A stretch of DNA of 64,000 bases from Nephromyces sp. MM_2019 (lineage: Eukaryota > Apicomplexa > Aconoidasida > Nephromycida), in assembly GCA_015657535.1 (NCBI GenBank), contig JADHZB010000712.1, forward strand, positions 1 to 64,000. Direction: 5' to 3'. How positions within the stretch are numbered: position 1 is the first letter of the stretch; each line of letters begins with the position of its first letter. A program made the translations under genes and the position numbers. Below the pieces are notes generated by a model that was not told the DNA's origin, did not search any database, and saw only the letters and a program-made list of their open reading frames with translations. Positions 12,608 to 26,200 of the stretch are shown piece by piece.

Positions 12608-14136
12608 CTACCGCATAGTCTCCATTAAGCTTTCAAAACTTCTGCGCAGCCTTAGAGCTGCCTTGAAAGAAGCAAAGTCAATATTATTAACCAGACGGAA
12701 GAAAACAGGTTCAAAATAACATTCTCTAGAATTCAAGCCAATGGAATCGGTACCAGGAAAGACTCCAATGACTTGAACCATCTGATTTTCAAAATCATTC
12801 AGCTTCATATCAGCTCTGAAAAAGTAATAAAAACACTACTCTGCGGTAACTTTTTAACGAATAGATATCATCAGCCTTACACACTAGGTAATAAAAAGCG
12901 CTTTTACACAGCTGCTTCTATAATGCATTTTAATAAAAAGAGCTTTTTGCTTCTCAAATGGATAACACAAGCGCTGCAAGGCCATATAAAATAACATAAA
13001 ATCAATCTGCAGCATCCCGGGAAGCCACACAAAGTTTTTCAAGATTTACCATTGCTTTGAATCAAAGAGCCAACTCATGAAAACTTGCGTTTTTTACTTG
13101 CAGTGAATCCTGACAGACGCACGACACTAAATATATGTTATTACGCTAATAAAGCCATAAATTCCTGATGCCAGTAGAAAAGAAACTATTTACTCTTCAT
13201 TGCTTCTTTAAGTAGTTTGAAAATGTACTTCAGCATCAGGAAACTAATCTGGATTTTCGGCACCATTTTATCAGAAAAATAAGGAACACTCATAAACTAA
13301 GACTTGTAGCTACATTCATAAAAATATAATTGTAGCTCTCACATAGATATCCTTCATCCAAAGGGAGCAGGTAGGCTATCCGCTTGAGTGACCAAAAGCA
13401 GGTACCGCACCAAAAGGAATTCAAAAAATCAAGTGGAAGTAAACTACTTTGCTAGGTTCATGTGTATATCATCTATACGCATGCCATGCTCATGTATATT
13501 AAATATCAGAATATATAACGCATGAAAGTAGGAAAAAAAAGGGGCGCATACAGCAAGCTCACGAAGCATGCCAAACAATGAGTTTTTATTTTGCGAAGAA
13601 ATCTATATAGGGCAATAAAGCAACCGAATTAAGATAATAAAACGCAGTTTTTATAGTATCACAATCAATGCAAAATCTTCCATAGCATAAAAATTGCTGC
13701 GTCAGACACCCCCTGGTAATGTAGCTCTAAAAAATATCTACCAAATAATCAGGACTAAGCTTTAGTTGCTATAGTATCTAAAAAGAGGGCAGCAATATTA
13801 GTCCACACTAGCAACCAGAAAAAGCGGATGAAAATATTTCGACTATGCAGCATTCTACGTAGTATAAGAGCCGCTGCTTTGTCAAGAGTATACTGGAAAA
13901 TACGCTTACCCTAATTTTAGTCTAACGGAGTTTTTACCATCAACGAGCTGATATCCCCCCTCATCAGGAATAGATAAAAAGCCATCGACACCAGAATCTA
14001 TATGAATCTTTTGAAGACGCCCAGTCAGGCTAATGTTCTTGCCCTCCTTCTCGAAAAATAAATCTTCAATAAGCAGCGGTCGAGCCGAGGAAGTCAATAA
14101 TTGAGCATTTCGCTTGGTTGTTTCCATCCCATTCAT
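12608..14136 (-). CDS. RPA3: RPA14-like OB-fold protein (replication protein A small subunit)
   Basis: Two exons, 13910-14136 and 12608-12815 (donor GG/GTAAGC, acceptor CTTTTTCAG, phase 2), encode 144 residues and stop at TAG. Family knowledge: RPA14 is the smallest subunit of the heterotrimeric single-strand DNA binding factor and is a single OB fold followed by a trimerisation helix. Seen here: an N-terminal RNAQLL segment; a first strand pair KNISLTGRLQKIHID resembling the family VGRLEKIH motif; a glycine-rich turn (PDEGGYQLVDG); NSVRLKL; then ENQMVQVIGVFPG and a C-terminal helix (FKAALRLRRSFESLMETM). The length is slightly above the family norm (about 110-125). The call rests on motif order and size, so another small OB protein is possible. 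The ATG at 14136 was chosen as the first in frame. Confidence 0.6.
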
Positions 14137-16801
14137 TACAATCACTGATATTGCCTCAGTGCAAGAAATTACGTAGGCACGATAAGTAAGTTGATGCGAA
14201 GCTACACTTCAATATCCCCCAAATTTCATCAACGTTTCCATAGATGGCTGCAATCAATTTAGGTGAACTTGAGGTACAGAGTTCATGAAATGCTGAGATT
14301 AGAATATTGTTACAGTGTCAACAGAAGTAGCAAATGCGAGATACTGGAGCCGCAGCTTGCAAATGGACTTTACGAAAACAGCATGTGTAGTCCCCGAAAC
14401 TAGATTCGAGGGAACCCTTCAAGGAACCCTCTAATTGAGGAGTGCTGGCAAGCTGGGGAAAGTTCTTGAGTAGCGCACTGATATCTTTTAGCAACAAAAC
14501 TATGAACTGCGTCCTCCTACAGCATTGCACAGCAAACACCGAACCCATACAGGTCGTTACACACTGCTATGAACTGCTGCAACTGTTACATTAGTTGATG
14601 GGTGAAATTCGAGCTTAAATATCTCATAGTGAAATCCTCTCTTGGGATACTTGAACAAAAGTTAGGCCGCACTTCCGAGTGGTATCATCTTTTTGCCCTC
14701 GAGAAATGCAAATACAGACGAAGCTTTGAAGATTAACAACTGCTTATTTCTCTAGGGGGCGTTGAGTACGCTATAACAGTTTTTAGTACCCTCTTTACGA
14801 GTCGCCATTCAAGCCTGCCTGATGGTAAAAAGACCTGTGCCAAGATCGAAGGTTTTAAAATAGCCTTCTATGGGGGGCATGTTGTGCTGCCATTAGTCCA
14901 TGCAAGCCGTCATCACTTGGCTTCCAATCAAGATTGAAACTATGAAAGCAAACGTCTTACATACTGAACATCATTCCTTCGTTAAGTAACTCCTTAGGTA
15001 TCGCTTCCATTACTCGATTATCAAAAGGACAACATAATACGAAGACTCACTCAGCTTGCTTTACATATTTTTGGTCGAGGATATAAGTGCGACTTTTTTT
15101 ATAAATAGAAAGTTTCACCATTCCCCGCTATCATAGAATATTAACTAGCGAATATAAGATATAAAAACTTCCGTCTGGTGAGTTAACATGAGAAAGCTCG
15201 AACAAGCTCTTAACATTAATAATGCTTAGCAATAACCCCTTACAAAAATATTTTGTTTTCGGTACACAATGATAGCCTGACATTGATCTCGAGCTCTTCT
15301 CGATAATATAAATTTAAACATGCATTGTGCCTTAAATTTTATTAATGGAGCAACTTTAATAAGAGGAAGCCTAGTGTATCAAGCGAACGAAATGACGGAG
15401 TATTTTTGGAACTAGTGTTTAACGCAGTTTTCATCATCGTGAATTATAACGCGCGTAGCTATAAAAACCTCGGTGAAAGGCCCTGTTATTAACATCGCTC
15501 CGGGGTAAAAAAATTATAACTTTTTCTCGAGCAGTGGTCTCATTTTAACTCCCCTTTTACGCCCGATATAATACTACTGACTTCCTGTTACATCCTATGT
15601 AGCTCTGAAAAAAGAAGCCGCCTCAAGAAAACTTTTCTACCGGACGAGGCCTCAAGGAAAACTATATCGATTCCATCTCTATGGGGAGGCTCCGTTTCAA
15701 CTCGTGGATAAAGCACTCAAGCTCAGATCATGCTATTGACTTGATGGCTTTTTTTGGGGGGAGCGCCAGTAGTGCTGCGCCCTTAAAATATTTGCCGTTA
15801 AAACACGCTTGAATACCTGTAACGCCTTCGCTTGGCTTAGCTCCTTAGCATAGTGATTTTACTCTTCTCAGCCGTGAAATATCATGTTATACCAAACATT
15901 TTTCTGAATTAGAAAGCGAGAGTATTGCTTTTTTACCCCAAAAGAAAGAGCTCTTATAACTAGTGTGCAACCATGTCCAGTACATTGTGATCTTTAAGTG
16001 AATTATAACGCATTTTTAGTAGCAAGGAGCTTTTATGCGGTGTAATCTACCCTGTTATTTTTCTTGCCGAGTCATACAATATTTTTCTTATTTGACGTAA
16101 TGTTAATTTTAGGGTCCTTAAAAAAACGAGATCCTTTGTTCCGAGATGATTTGCCTTCACCTTAACGCGTATGCGCCAATCATAATTTTGCTTTTTTCAA
16201 TGCTACGAAGTTTCTAGGATGATATTACTCTTCTTTTCTTTATATGAATATCATCGCAGAATTTAGATGCAGTCAAGCTACAGACAACATAACGAGGGTG
16301 CTTATTTCTTGAAATTTACATCCCCTATGCCACATGTATTACATAAGATCCACTTGAAGTAGGAATTTCGCTAGCGGTCGCGCAAAACCTCCAGTTCCTG
16401 TTACTACCGCACATTCCTGTAAATGCATTTCTTCGCACCGCACCTTCATGCTTTCTTCTGGAGCACTTTTTTAATTGCTACTTTTGACTCTTCGGCATTA
16501 AAACCCGGCATGTAATAAATTTCGCGACCATCAACTGGCAGCCCATTGAAGTTATTAAAGCAAAAGTTCGATTAGGGAAGTCCAGTTCCACACAAATAAA
16601 AATAGTTTAGAGATTCCTTAAATGAGAAAAAATAATTTCAGCTTTTATCCCGCAATACTTTTTTTTTAATAATACGCAATACGAGATACCAGTAATCCAG
16701 ATCTGATTTTCCCGGCGTGGCAATAATAAAAAAATTTAACTTCAAAAAAAAATTTTCAAAGGAAGAAGATGAAGGAACACATCTGTAGGTCAAGGCTACA
16801 T
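14137..16801. other. Region without a supported gene
   Basis: A minus-strand frame at 14318-14548 has a possible acceptor (GCTGTAG) and a GTAAAG donor. It could be an upstream or unrelated exon, but two frames are equally open and no partner was found. The rest, 14.6-16.8 kb, shows only AT-rich sequence with stops in all frames. Confidence 0.4.
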
Positions 16802-18304
16802 TCAGGTACAAAGGTATCCTGTATGTTCCCTACGTATTTGCCCTTCTATCGGTTGCCGAAACTCGGGAGCGTTGCGGCATCTGCCAGCGCCTCTGCAACA
16901 AAAAGGTACCCGCCCAGGAGAGCAGGGCTTCCAATCAGGGATGCATCTATATCCAGGAATATTGCTACGTATGCCAAATTGCTCCGTGGTACCCGCTGGC
17001 TTATGTGTTTCCATGCCTTCATTGTTGCCGCCTTGATATGTGATTAATTCCGGATAATTCCCCGGAACTTGATCATCATCACTTACACCGGTAGCTGGGA
17101 TTGATTGCTCCTCAGTTGTCTCACCAGAAGGGTTTTCTTGTATCTTATCGCTGCCGTAATCATTTTCAGAATTTTCAATAACATTTTGGGTACCTGTTCC
17201 TTCTGTGATACCATCTGTCAAAGCATCTGATACAGAATCCTGGTAAAGGTAGAATTCGCCATCATCGCGTTCGGCATTATCTGAAAGGCTGCCCAAAAAA
17301 ACGCGCTGTGCGTCGCTACCAGCCAGCAAATCGCGCATGGTACTTCCCATCAGACTGGGGTCTTCCTCTGCAGGCTGCTCGCCGCTGATGGCATCAGAAT
17401 TCTCGACGGTACGCAAGCCTAGGTCCTTATATTTCTGAAGGTCGGCCTCATCAATGCTACGTCCCCATGAAGATCTTTCGTCATTTACTGCAGGATCTCC
17501 CCCGTCACTCCAATCTCGATCAATATCATCACGACGACTAGTATCATTAAATACAGGCCTTGGTAAATATTTTCCAAATAAATTATTTTGTGCCAGGGAT
17601 GACCCCCCAAAATTCAAATATAGAAACAGATTATCCTTAATATCGCGGAACTTTTGGAAGTTCTTGATGAATTTCTTCAAATCAAGGAAGGAAGAGGTTG
17701 CATTGAGTGTAGCATCTTCTGAAAATAGATGTGAACTTGTGACAATGTCTTGCTGGGTTAAGTAAGCAACTGGACTAGAATGCTCGTAAGAAAGTTCGGT
17801 TAGAACAGACAACACCGATCATCCAATGCCACGTCAATCATGAAGGAAAAAAAGATTGCCTTGGCCTGCATGTGGCACAAAAATACAAAATAAATCCACT
17901 GCAGCTCATGAATTTATAAAAATCCGTTCTCTTAACTTGGAAGCATGCTCTATGTAGCGGCGCTAATCTGTAGTATCGTATCCCTCTGCTCTATGGCCTT
18001 AGTTTTCGTTATTTTACGAGTGCTAGATTTTATACGCCTAGCTATCCTTCCTTATACGAAAAAATGAATAATACATCTAGAGATGCTTCCAGTTCATAAT
18101 GGCATAAAAATTTCTTGGAGAAGCTGTTATCCCAAGTGCATATATTACGATAGGACTGTATAAATATATTGTAATTGGGCTTTATTTTATACCGTCAAAC
18201 TTTGGGGTTACTTCATCCGTTGGTTCAGCATATGCTAGGCTACTACTTAGCATCAGACTTAGCATCAGGATGAGGAGGTGTGGCAGCAGTGAACTTCCTT
18301 TCAT
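16802..18304 (-). CDS. Secreted acidic protein with Cys-rich C-terminal module
   Basis: Two exons, 18193-18304 and 16802-17718, join in phase 1 (donor GACG/GTATAA, acceptor CTATTTTCAG) to give 342 residues. Exon 1 encodes a textbook signal peptide: MKGSS, a leucine/methionine-rich core, then LAYA before the mature EPTDE start. So the protein enters the secretory pathway. Residues about 35-290 are acidic, Ser/Asn-rich and without recognised domains. The C-terminus holds six cysteines at 296, 303, 311, 312, 318 and 341 (spacing C-6-C-7-CC-5-C-22-C). That order resembles an inhibitor-cystine-knot arrangement, though the last loop is long. No family is recognised. It could be a surface, secretory-organelle or wall protein, and function should not be inferred from the Cys pattern alone. 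The start is certain from the signal peptide. Confidence 0.8.
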
Positions 18305-20225
18305 GATTGCTAATTTAAGAACGGCTAGTTAATGCCACTGCTAGAATGGTTCCGTATATTAGGGTCTTTTGTGTGTTAATTATCGTGCTCGTGGAGACTA
18401 TTAAACCACTCGTATCACGCAGTGCCCGCAATTTCGTTTACTTCTGAAGCTTAGGCATCATCATTCTTTGCTTCTTGGTTCGAGAACCCAAATATTTTAG
18501 AATCTCCTGTTTTCCACCGGTAAAGACTTCTATTTCTGTAAGCCATTCAAGTTTTTCTTCAATAACTTAGCATAAATTGAAGAGATTGCATCGCATCAAA
18601 CTGAGGTGATTAAAAGTTAATGCAATTCAGAAGTCAGGTTTCATGCGTTAATTAAGCCGCATTGTATTGACTGATAACTAAGCTATAAATAATTAGAATA
18701 CACATAGTTGAGCATCACAGATAGTGGTTACCTACTCCTCCTCGTTGATTATTGGGCTCAGCATTTCGCCCTGCTCATAGCAACCATACATGCAGGCGCT
18801 ATGGAGATTTCCATTGTGGATGAATCTAATGACCAAGCGCTTAATTAGTTCGCATCAGGCAAACTTTAGTCATAATAGTAACGCAGTGCCATAGTATCAG
18901 CTTCAGCTGGAGGAAAAGCTCCACTTTAGAGCAGCAAAATTAATCACATACCGCCTATCAAATTTCATTCTAGTGAGAATGCAGCCCGCAAGGTTAGTGC
19001 GTGGAAGCACGCATAGTTAACGCTACTGCAAAGTTTATTTATAGATGCTGGTGCTCTTATTGGGGACGGAATTTGAAAAGGATTTGAAATTATGAGTATG
19101 AGGTTCGACCACATAAATGTAATAAGTTTCAAGTTACTCCTTTTTAGCGATTGATTACGATGTACGGAAAACCTCAAAAATTTAACCTTCTAAGGTAGAT
19201 TGATAACGCCACCGCTGCTATACACAAGGTCTTCGCATAGCCAATTAATAAAGTATCGTTCTGTGTACATGCGGGGAAATTGCCTCAACTTCGGCTTAAA
19301 AAAAATACTATGGAATTTTTTAAGTTTTTCCTTTTTCTTACCTTGAATGCATGCTTCTGATCATTGACTGGGCAGGGGCAGCGCATACTGTGAGATCTCT
19401 TTCTTTCTAAATGCAGACATGCTTAGCAATGCGCTTCATCCTTGAAACTTCAAAGCGAAGAGTTTCATGGGTATTTTCTGACTAAGAAACAGCTGAAAAA
19501 ATATCCTATCATGTACTATCCTAACAATCTGCACGGAATAGCAACTTCAGTCATTTTTGATATTGGACTGTACTGTCGCAAAGCGCTTACGTAGCCTGGA
19601 GCATTGAAGGTCATATACCGAATTCAAGGTATCCTACTGGAGAATTTGAACCTTGAATTTTTCATACCCTTCATCTGCTACTTTACTGCGGCTCAAACAT
19701 CCAGCGGGAGTCTTGACGTTATGCTGGAAGGTCCACTTCCGAGACTAGGCAGCATTAACTGGTCAAGTAATGGACTAGATCGTAGCAGAAGCTCTGTAGG
19801 TCCATGTCATCCGGTTAAGCCTAGCAATAGACTACTTATGTACCCAATGATCCAGGCAATCTAGAATGCGTTCTAAGCGCCTGAAACTGCAGGACAGGTT
19901 GACTCCATCTAATACATCGTAGAAACTATTAATTTTACTGATAGGATTTTCATAGCCTTTATTGCGAAATTACAGTATCGTGGCTCCTGGGTAGATATAT
20001 TTATGATATATTGATATATGAACACTAAAATGAGGTACGATACACTGTGAGTAATCACCCTGGAGATTTACTTTAGCTTTCACAATCAGACGGTATCTGC
20101 ATATATAGCTTTGCGCCAAATAGAGTTAGCTGCATGTATCGCTTAGAGCTTTGATACCAGCATAATCTTTTACAATGGTCATATAAATGCTTCTATCCTC
20201 GGAAAGATAGCGTAATTTCTTTGAG
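18305..20225. other. Region between genes; one possible plus-strand upstream exon
   Basis: A plus-strand frame at about 19604-19864 contains a coding-like segment (MLEGPLPRLGSINWSSNG). It could be an upstream exon of the plus-strand gene at 20.2-21.4 kb, joining through a phase-2 donor near the ATGTACCC sequence. This is unproven. Nothing else in the interval is supported. Confidence 0.3.
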
Positions 20226-21384
20226 CAACAAAATTGGGGCTACCGTAAAATTCATGGATGACAGAAAAGTTCCGCAGAAGCATTATTGTTGCAAAGGAAT
20301 AAGGTATAGTTTTTTAATTTGTAATGTTCGTCACAGGCCCTTAGTAAGAGCCTGTAGTAATATGCATGCTCTAGAATCAAGCAATACCTATGTAATAAAA
20401 CTTGTGATTCGCAAAGAGCTACTACTTCAGTAAAAGCATCCAGTCACAAATCATATAAATGAAGTTGAGTTTCAAAAGCCACGCTAAACAAAGCTTAAAG
20501 GTAAGCTAATATTGCACGGGTGATTTAGAGCCACAGAGGCTTTGAACTCTTGGGCTCAATGCCTGATTGGGTCTGTCTTGACGGACCTGCAGAATTTTAT
20601 TCGGGATGTATCTGTCGTTCGACAGAAAACACCACGTAAAGTGCTTAATACAAAGCTCAAGCTGGTGACATGCAAACTTCTGAGCAGAAATTCTCTGGCA
20701 TCCTCTTTATTTCCGGCTGAAAAGGGTATGCTAACAAATGCAATTAGAATATTATAAATTGCTCACAAACGTAAATTGCAACACTTGTTGCGAATTTCTT
20801 ATCTGATTATATCCTGATAAATCGAAGAGATTTTTAATGGAAATGGAATTTGCAGTACATTTTTCGTCAAAATTCTACCCAGAAAGAAGTCATTATAGCT
20901 GCACCAAGGATCTTGGTTTACTTGAAACTACTTGGAGGTGTCCTTCCTTTTCAACACAGAGCCAACGAGATATGACGATCAAAAGGTCCTCAAAGGGCAT
21001 TCGGTAATATTAGCAAAATGTACAAAAAAAAGGGTCGATTTTCCAATGTTTTACTTCAACAGTGTTGTTAGATAAAGCAACTCCTCACGATGATATTAGT
21101 ATGCATGCTAAGACAGCAATTCAACTTAGGATGTGGTAGCAATAAGCCTAAAGAATACAATCAGACACGGGTGAACCAGTTAGTTTCGCCGCAAATAGTA
21201 ATAACTAGAGCTGCTAGAAAATGCTAGTCTGATAAGCAAAGATAGAATTGCATGGTATCCTGAGGAAACACTGCAACTGAAATGGTCCTTGAACCAAATG
21301 CAATGCCCTCAAAGCTACATGCCAAAAATTCGAACTAGCTTGTATCAGCGAAATGATATCAGAAATTGCATTAAAAAAGGCAGC
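20226..21384 (+). CDS. Unidentified multi-exon gene, Cys-containing, partial model
   Basis: Four plus-strand exons join with matching phases: 20226-20303, 20337-20391, 20529-20635 and 21349-21384. Boundaries include the acceptors GTCACAG and GTATCAG and the donor GC/GTGAGT. The joined peptide is well mixed and coding-like: ATVKFMDDRKVPQKHYCCKG, then PLVRACSNMHALES, then ELLGSMPDWVCLDGPAEFYS, then a GCIC segment. Introns of 33 and 137 nt are unusually short for this window; the first is at the lower limit for splicing, so exons 1 and 2 may be one exon with a different frame choice. The 5' and 3' ends are not defined. The gene lies between two minus-strand genes. I do not recognise the family. 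Confidence 0.45.
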
Positions 21385-23240
21385 GTGAGTAGCTCGGGTT
21401 TAAAAGGTAGGGTTTTCGTAGGCTGTATAATATGTTTGACGTTAACGCAGCGCAACTTTAGGTAATCCGTTATTATTGAGTGCAGGTAGTCACAACTGTA
21501 CATTAATGGTATTCTTTGCCGGAATCAGTAATGAGAGTTAAGAGTTACGAGCTGCGCTTCTCCAATCACTTGTATAGTTGACTTCACTGAGAAAAATAAT
21601 ATCCTGGAAAAACAAAACTTTATGTGCCCAATCTGGCGCATTTTTGACCTTAAAATAGAAGTTGCACACATTAATATCTGCCACTATTTAAAAAAAAAGC
21701 TAGAGTTAACATCAATATCTGATGCTATTGGGATTAAATTGATAATGCGCCTCTGTTCATGGATCTAATCTTTGGCGTCATTGACAACGTGGCATGAAGA
21801 TGAATATGCTAAAATAGAGTTAACGGTATAGCAGCACTACTGATTTTATTAGACCCTATATTCAGCAAATTTGAAGAGAACTTCGCAAAAAAAAACGCAT
21901 ACTCCCCTAATTTATCGTTTTGATTAATCTTTTCAAAAGAATAAACCGTTATTAATTATGCAAGAAAGGATTAAAGCAAAAAAAAAATAGTAACTCTTTA
22001 AAACAAGCTGCATATAGTGACAGTCGCACCTGAAAAGTATATTTTCGAATTGTAACTTCTTACGTTGCACGCTGAGATATTGAACAAGTTCCACAAATAC
22101 AAGCTAGTAAATAATGCTTTGTGTCAGGTATATCAAGAACTATGAAGAAACTCTTAAAAAGAAGGCGTTATAAAAGAATAAGGCATCGGAAATTCCTGGC
22201 ATGGAGCAGTGCATAATGTGAAAAATATCTTCCATATTTCAGCGCTTTAGGATGGCTCAATGACGATGAGAAAAAAAAAGTATCCACATTGGATTTAGGA
22301 ACTCTCTTAGAATGATATCCTTTATTAAGCAGTCAATCCAATCTTAGTAAAAAGTGGTCAGCAGCCTTCTACACTGAAAACCATTCCCTCCTGCGAAAAA
22401 AATTATTGGCCACAATGGTGAGTGATGATGATCTTACATCACTGTAAGCTTGTGTCTAATATTCAAGCCAAACGGCATAAGCACGGTAACCATATCATTT
22501 TTCACTTGAGGGATTGAAATAGTCGCTAGAAAGTGCAGATTTAGCACTAGCGGGTATTACTCAAAAAGAGGCTAGATGGTACAGTAACAGCGATAAAATA
22601 ACTTTGATGATATTGACTAGTTCTAAAACTACACTAAAAGGGTTTCCCCCACGTAAACTGGCATGAGCAGAGAACTTTAAGCATAACGATTAATCAATGA
22701 TGAATAATTCAGTCCCAAGCTTATAGCTCTCAATAGAAGACACAAGGCTACGAAAAATTCCGTGAGGGAAAGGTAAAAATAGCTTGAAACGAGGATACAG
22801 ATAAATTGGGGAAAGCATAAACATCAACGTAAAAAAAGATGACGCGCAATAACTATTTTATAGAATTGAAAGTTACCACTGTTCTATTTTAAAATATTTG
22901 ATTACCTCTGCAAGACTAAAGCAAAATAAAAAAAAACCAATCATTCCCATGCTAATTTTAACAAAAATCACATTCTAAAAGTCAAAAAGGATGATGTGCT
23001 TATCTTTAAGATCATTATTTACTTGCTAGTACATCGCTTGTTCTGAGCTTTCTATTCAGCAAAACAGTACACTAAAATCAATTAGGCTGAACACAAGAAG
23101 GGCACTAGCTAGGTGCTCTTGTGCTTATGAAAACTTTTTTTCATAGCTTCTTACAATGAGTTTTCCTCAAGATCACTATCTTATCTCAAAGGCTATCTCA
23201 TAACGAAAGAAAATTACAATATATGTTCCCTTTAATAAAT
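21385..23240. other. Gap without a supported gene
   Basis: One strong minus-strand acceptor (TTTTTCTCAG near 21595) opens a short frame ending at a stop near 21536. It is a possible alternative last exon of the mS29 gene, but the model ending at 23241 needs no further exon. Another weak candidate lies near 22868-22906. Otherwise the interval is AT-rich with frequent stops. Confidence 0.35.
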
Positions 23241-26200
23241 TTATGCAACATTATCCCAACCTGTTAGCATATAGAAATACTCTAATCTTTCCGCCGGAAA
23301 TTCACTTAGGATACCAGCCCTCAAATAGTTGCAGACGTAATGCTGAAATTCACCTAGCCCAAAGTTTCTTATAGTCCTCATCTCTTCTGGCCTGGTTATT
23401 TCAAGGAGAGCTACTCTTATCTCAAATGGAAAAAATATGAAATTAATTCAACCTAAATAATTGCATTACGTACAGCAACCACAAAAGATGCATTGCAAAA
23501 AATGGTTTCACCACAAAAACACTTTACCGTCGAGCATATAAGAGCATGATTTTGAGATTTAACCACACGATAACTGCAGCGCAGCGAATCTTCCAGAGAA
23601 TACATTCATAGCCACCTCAAAATTATCAGCTATAAGAGTTCCAAAACATAAAAAACCTGATCAAAAATCACTCTCTCACCCAATTTTTGTAGTACTTGAC
23701 TCGTGAAAAGGAGGATGTCAACACCAGCACGCATTAAAAGTTCACCATAAAAAAATATGTTTTTTAAGTTCTATTCAAGCGATGAGAATGGCATAACATG
23801 TAGTACTAGATGATAGAGAATTCATGGGCAAAAAAAAAACTCAACAGCTAAGGGCTACTCCAGAGTGGGTTAGGCAGGTAGCATGAACGGAAAGAATGAT
23901 GAATACACTATCCAGACATAATCAACTATTATCTAGTTGAAGCTGGAAGGTGGCTAAGCCTACAGAGGAGATTGGCATTGGAGAATAACTGGTACCAAAT
24001 ACATATGATGGAAGTGGGATAAAGAGAGGCTCGCAAGAAAACACTTACCGAACGCCTAGTAGTTCTGGTTGATAGTTCCTCCGTTTGCAAGCCTTCCAGC
24101 TAGTAGCAACTATTTTTACTCCTGAATGAGCGTGCCAGGTAGTCAAGTAACAAATGTGAGCCCAGTATGTATGCATAGTAGAACCATTTTCTATTTTATC
24201 AACGAAACAAAAAATTTATCACAAAATTAGGCATATTTCTTGAAGAGGAAGTGTACCAAACTAGCAAACAGATAAACGCCATATAAGGAATTTCATTATA
24301 TAAATTACGAAGAAAAAAAGCAAGAGAAGGGATAAACACAGGAATAAAAAATACTTGAAGTATATGAAGACATATAGCCTGAATCCTTTGTTTCAAAGGT
24401 AGCAATACCTATTAAACTAGAAAATATAAAAAATTAGTCAGAGCCGTGCATACACTTTGATAGCAGCCGAAAGAAAGTGAACTAATAAAAAAAAGCGTAG
24501 AAAATTCTTGCAAAAGTTTAACGTCGTGTTAGCTCAGCAAAATGCAATAGGGAGGCATTATAAGATATCAACAACACTGAGGTAAATTAACTCTTTGGTT
24601 ACCTCGCTTGTAATCATGCCCATCCCAACGATGAAAAAGCCTGGGCATAGTCAAATGGTACGATGGAATCCATCCACCATATTTGGTATCTTCGTATTTC
24701 ATAGACAGATACTTCGAAACCGGGAAACAATCATTCCATTCGTCTGCAATAAATATCATGCAGTTAGCACAAAATAGCAAATAAAAAAATACAAGGAAAA
24801 TGAAGCCTACGTCATAATAAAAGCAATAAAGGGGGCAAGCTGCAAAACAGCCTACACTGGAAAACCACACAAACACATCCTTGTGATGCAGATAGCAGCA
24901 TCAAGCAAGGCGCCGGTAAAACGAAAGCGGCTAAAAGTATATACATTACATACCTAAGCTATAAAAATAATCTAGTGTGTGTGCGTTACAAACTTAATGC
25001 AAGAGAAATTAGGATTGTATACTAAAAAAAAGGAATTGTTATATAAAACCAGTAGCATAGTGCCTGAATACATATCTAAATATACAACCTAATAAAGCTC
25101 TAAACACAAAAAAATATTTATGCTACAATTGTGAAAAACCTGATAAAACCATCAGGAAGCGTCAAAACAAAAGTATAAAGTAGCAAAATAATATAAGCTA
25201 TTTCTGAAGCAACACGATTTAGGCCAATACACAAGCTCAAAATCCCTAAACTAATCAAAAAAAGCTGCTATAGGAGATAGAATAATATTCATATGTAAAG
25301 TATCAGGATTAAAGTTTGGACGATAATGAGTAGACTTTAATATACTCACTCAAGAGCATTAAATATCATATGACTTGCACGTCTTTTTTCTAAATATTGA
25401 CATAATCTAGAAAAATCAATTCCTATCAAATAAACCCTCTTAAAATTTTTTGCTATCTACGTAGTACCACACGCGCTGGTTAAGAAGTAGCATGCTAGTT
25501 TTGGAATCCTTATATTGGAAAATTAGATTTAGCAGAATATGATGGTAAAATTTTCCTACAAAAATTGTGGATTCGCGTCACGTATTTAAAATCGCCATTC
25601 ACAGTGTTAAAATTAGTAGCCTTTATTGAACCACAGATGGTGTGAATCTTCTATAAAAAAGATGCTGATGTGGCAAAATTTTTGACTCTAATCTTTCAAT
25701 CACAGCTTTAGTAAAATGAGTAGCTGTAACTTCTGTAGAAGATATATCCTTGTTATAGTTGTCCTTAGTATGCATTCCGTCATCAGCGACTAGGAAAAGT
25801 GCTAGAAGAGGAGTGAGTGCTATTGAAGCGAAGTGGGATCCACGCAGATATCGCAAAGCAAGAGGATCCTATTACCATATCTTTCGGAAACTATATATAA
25901 AGTTCAATGGAAGAATAACAAAAAAAGCACAAACAGCATAGAAAACCACAGTTCCACGGCACATAATTCCATGTGTATCGAGCAATAATAATCGAGAACA
26001 CTTCCAGTTGCTTTATTTGCTTAGGGTTCTAATCATAAGGACATTACCACTATTAACTTTCTTGTATTCAGTAGGATTCTAGATAATAGAAATGATTTAC
26101 GCGCTAAGTCAATGTAACTTTAAGAGCAGAGATTGCACAAGGGGGGGGTAAAGTGAGAAGTCCAGAGATTAAAATAGCAGCTACTGCAAGTTCCTTTAAT

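Noticed and set aside
25623..25856. Minus-strand frame as an extra mS29 exon
   Set aside because: The exons on either side (26435-26571 and 24603-24743) join in phase directly across the Walker B motif; inserting this frame would break it.
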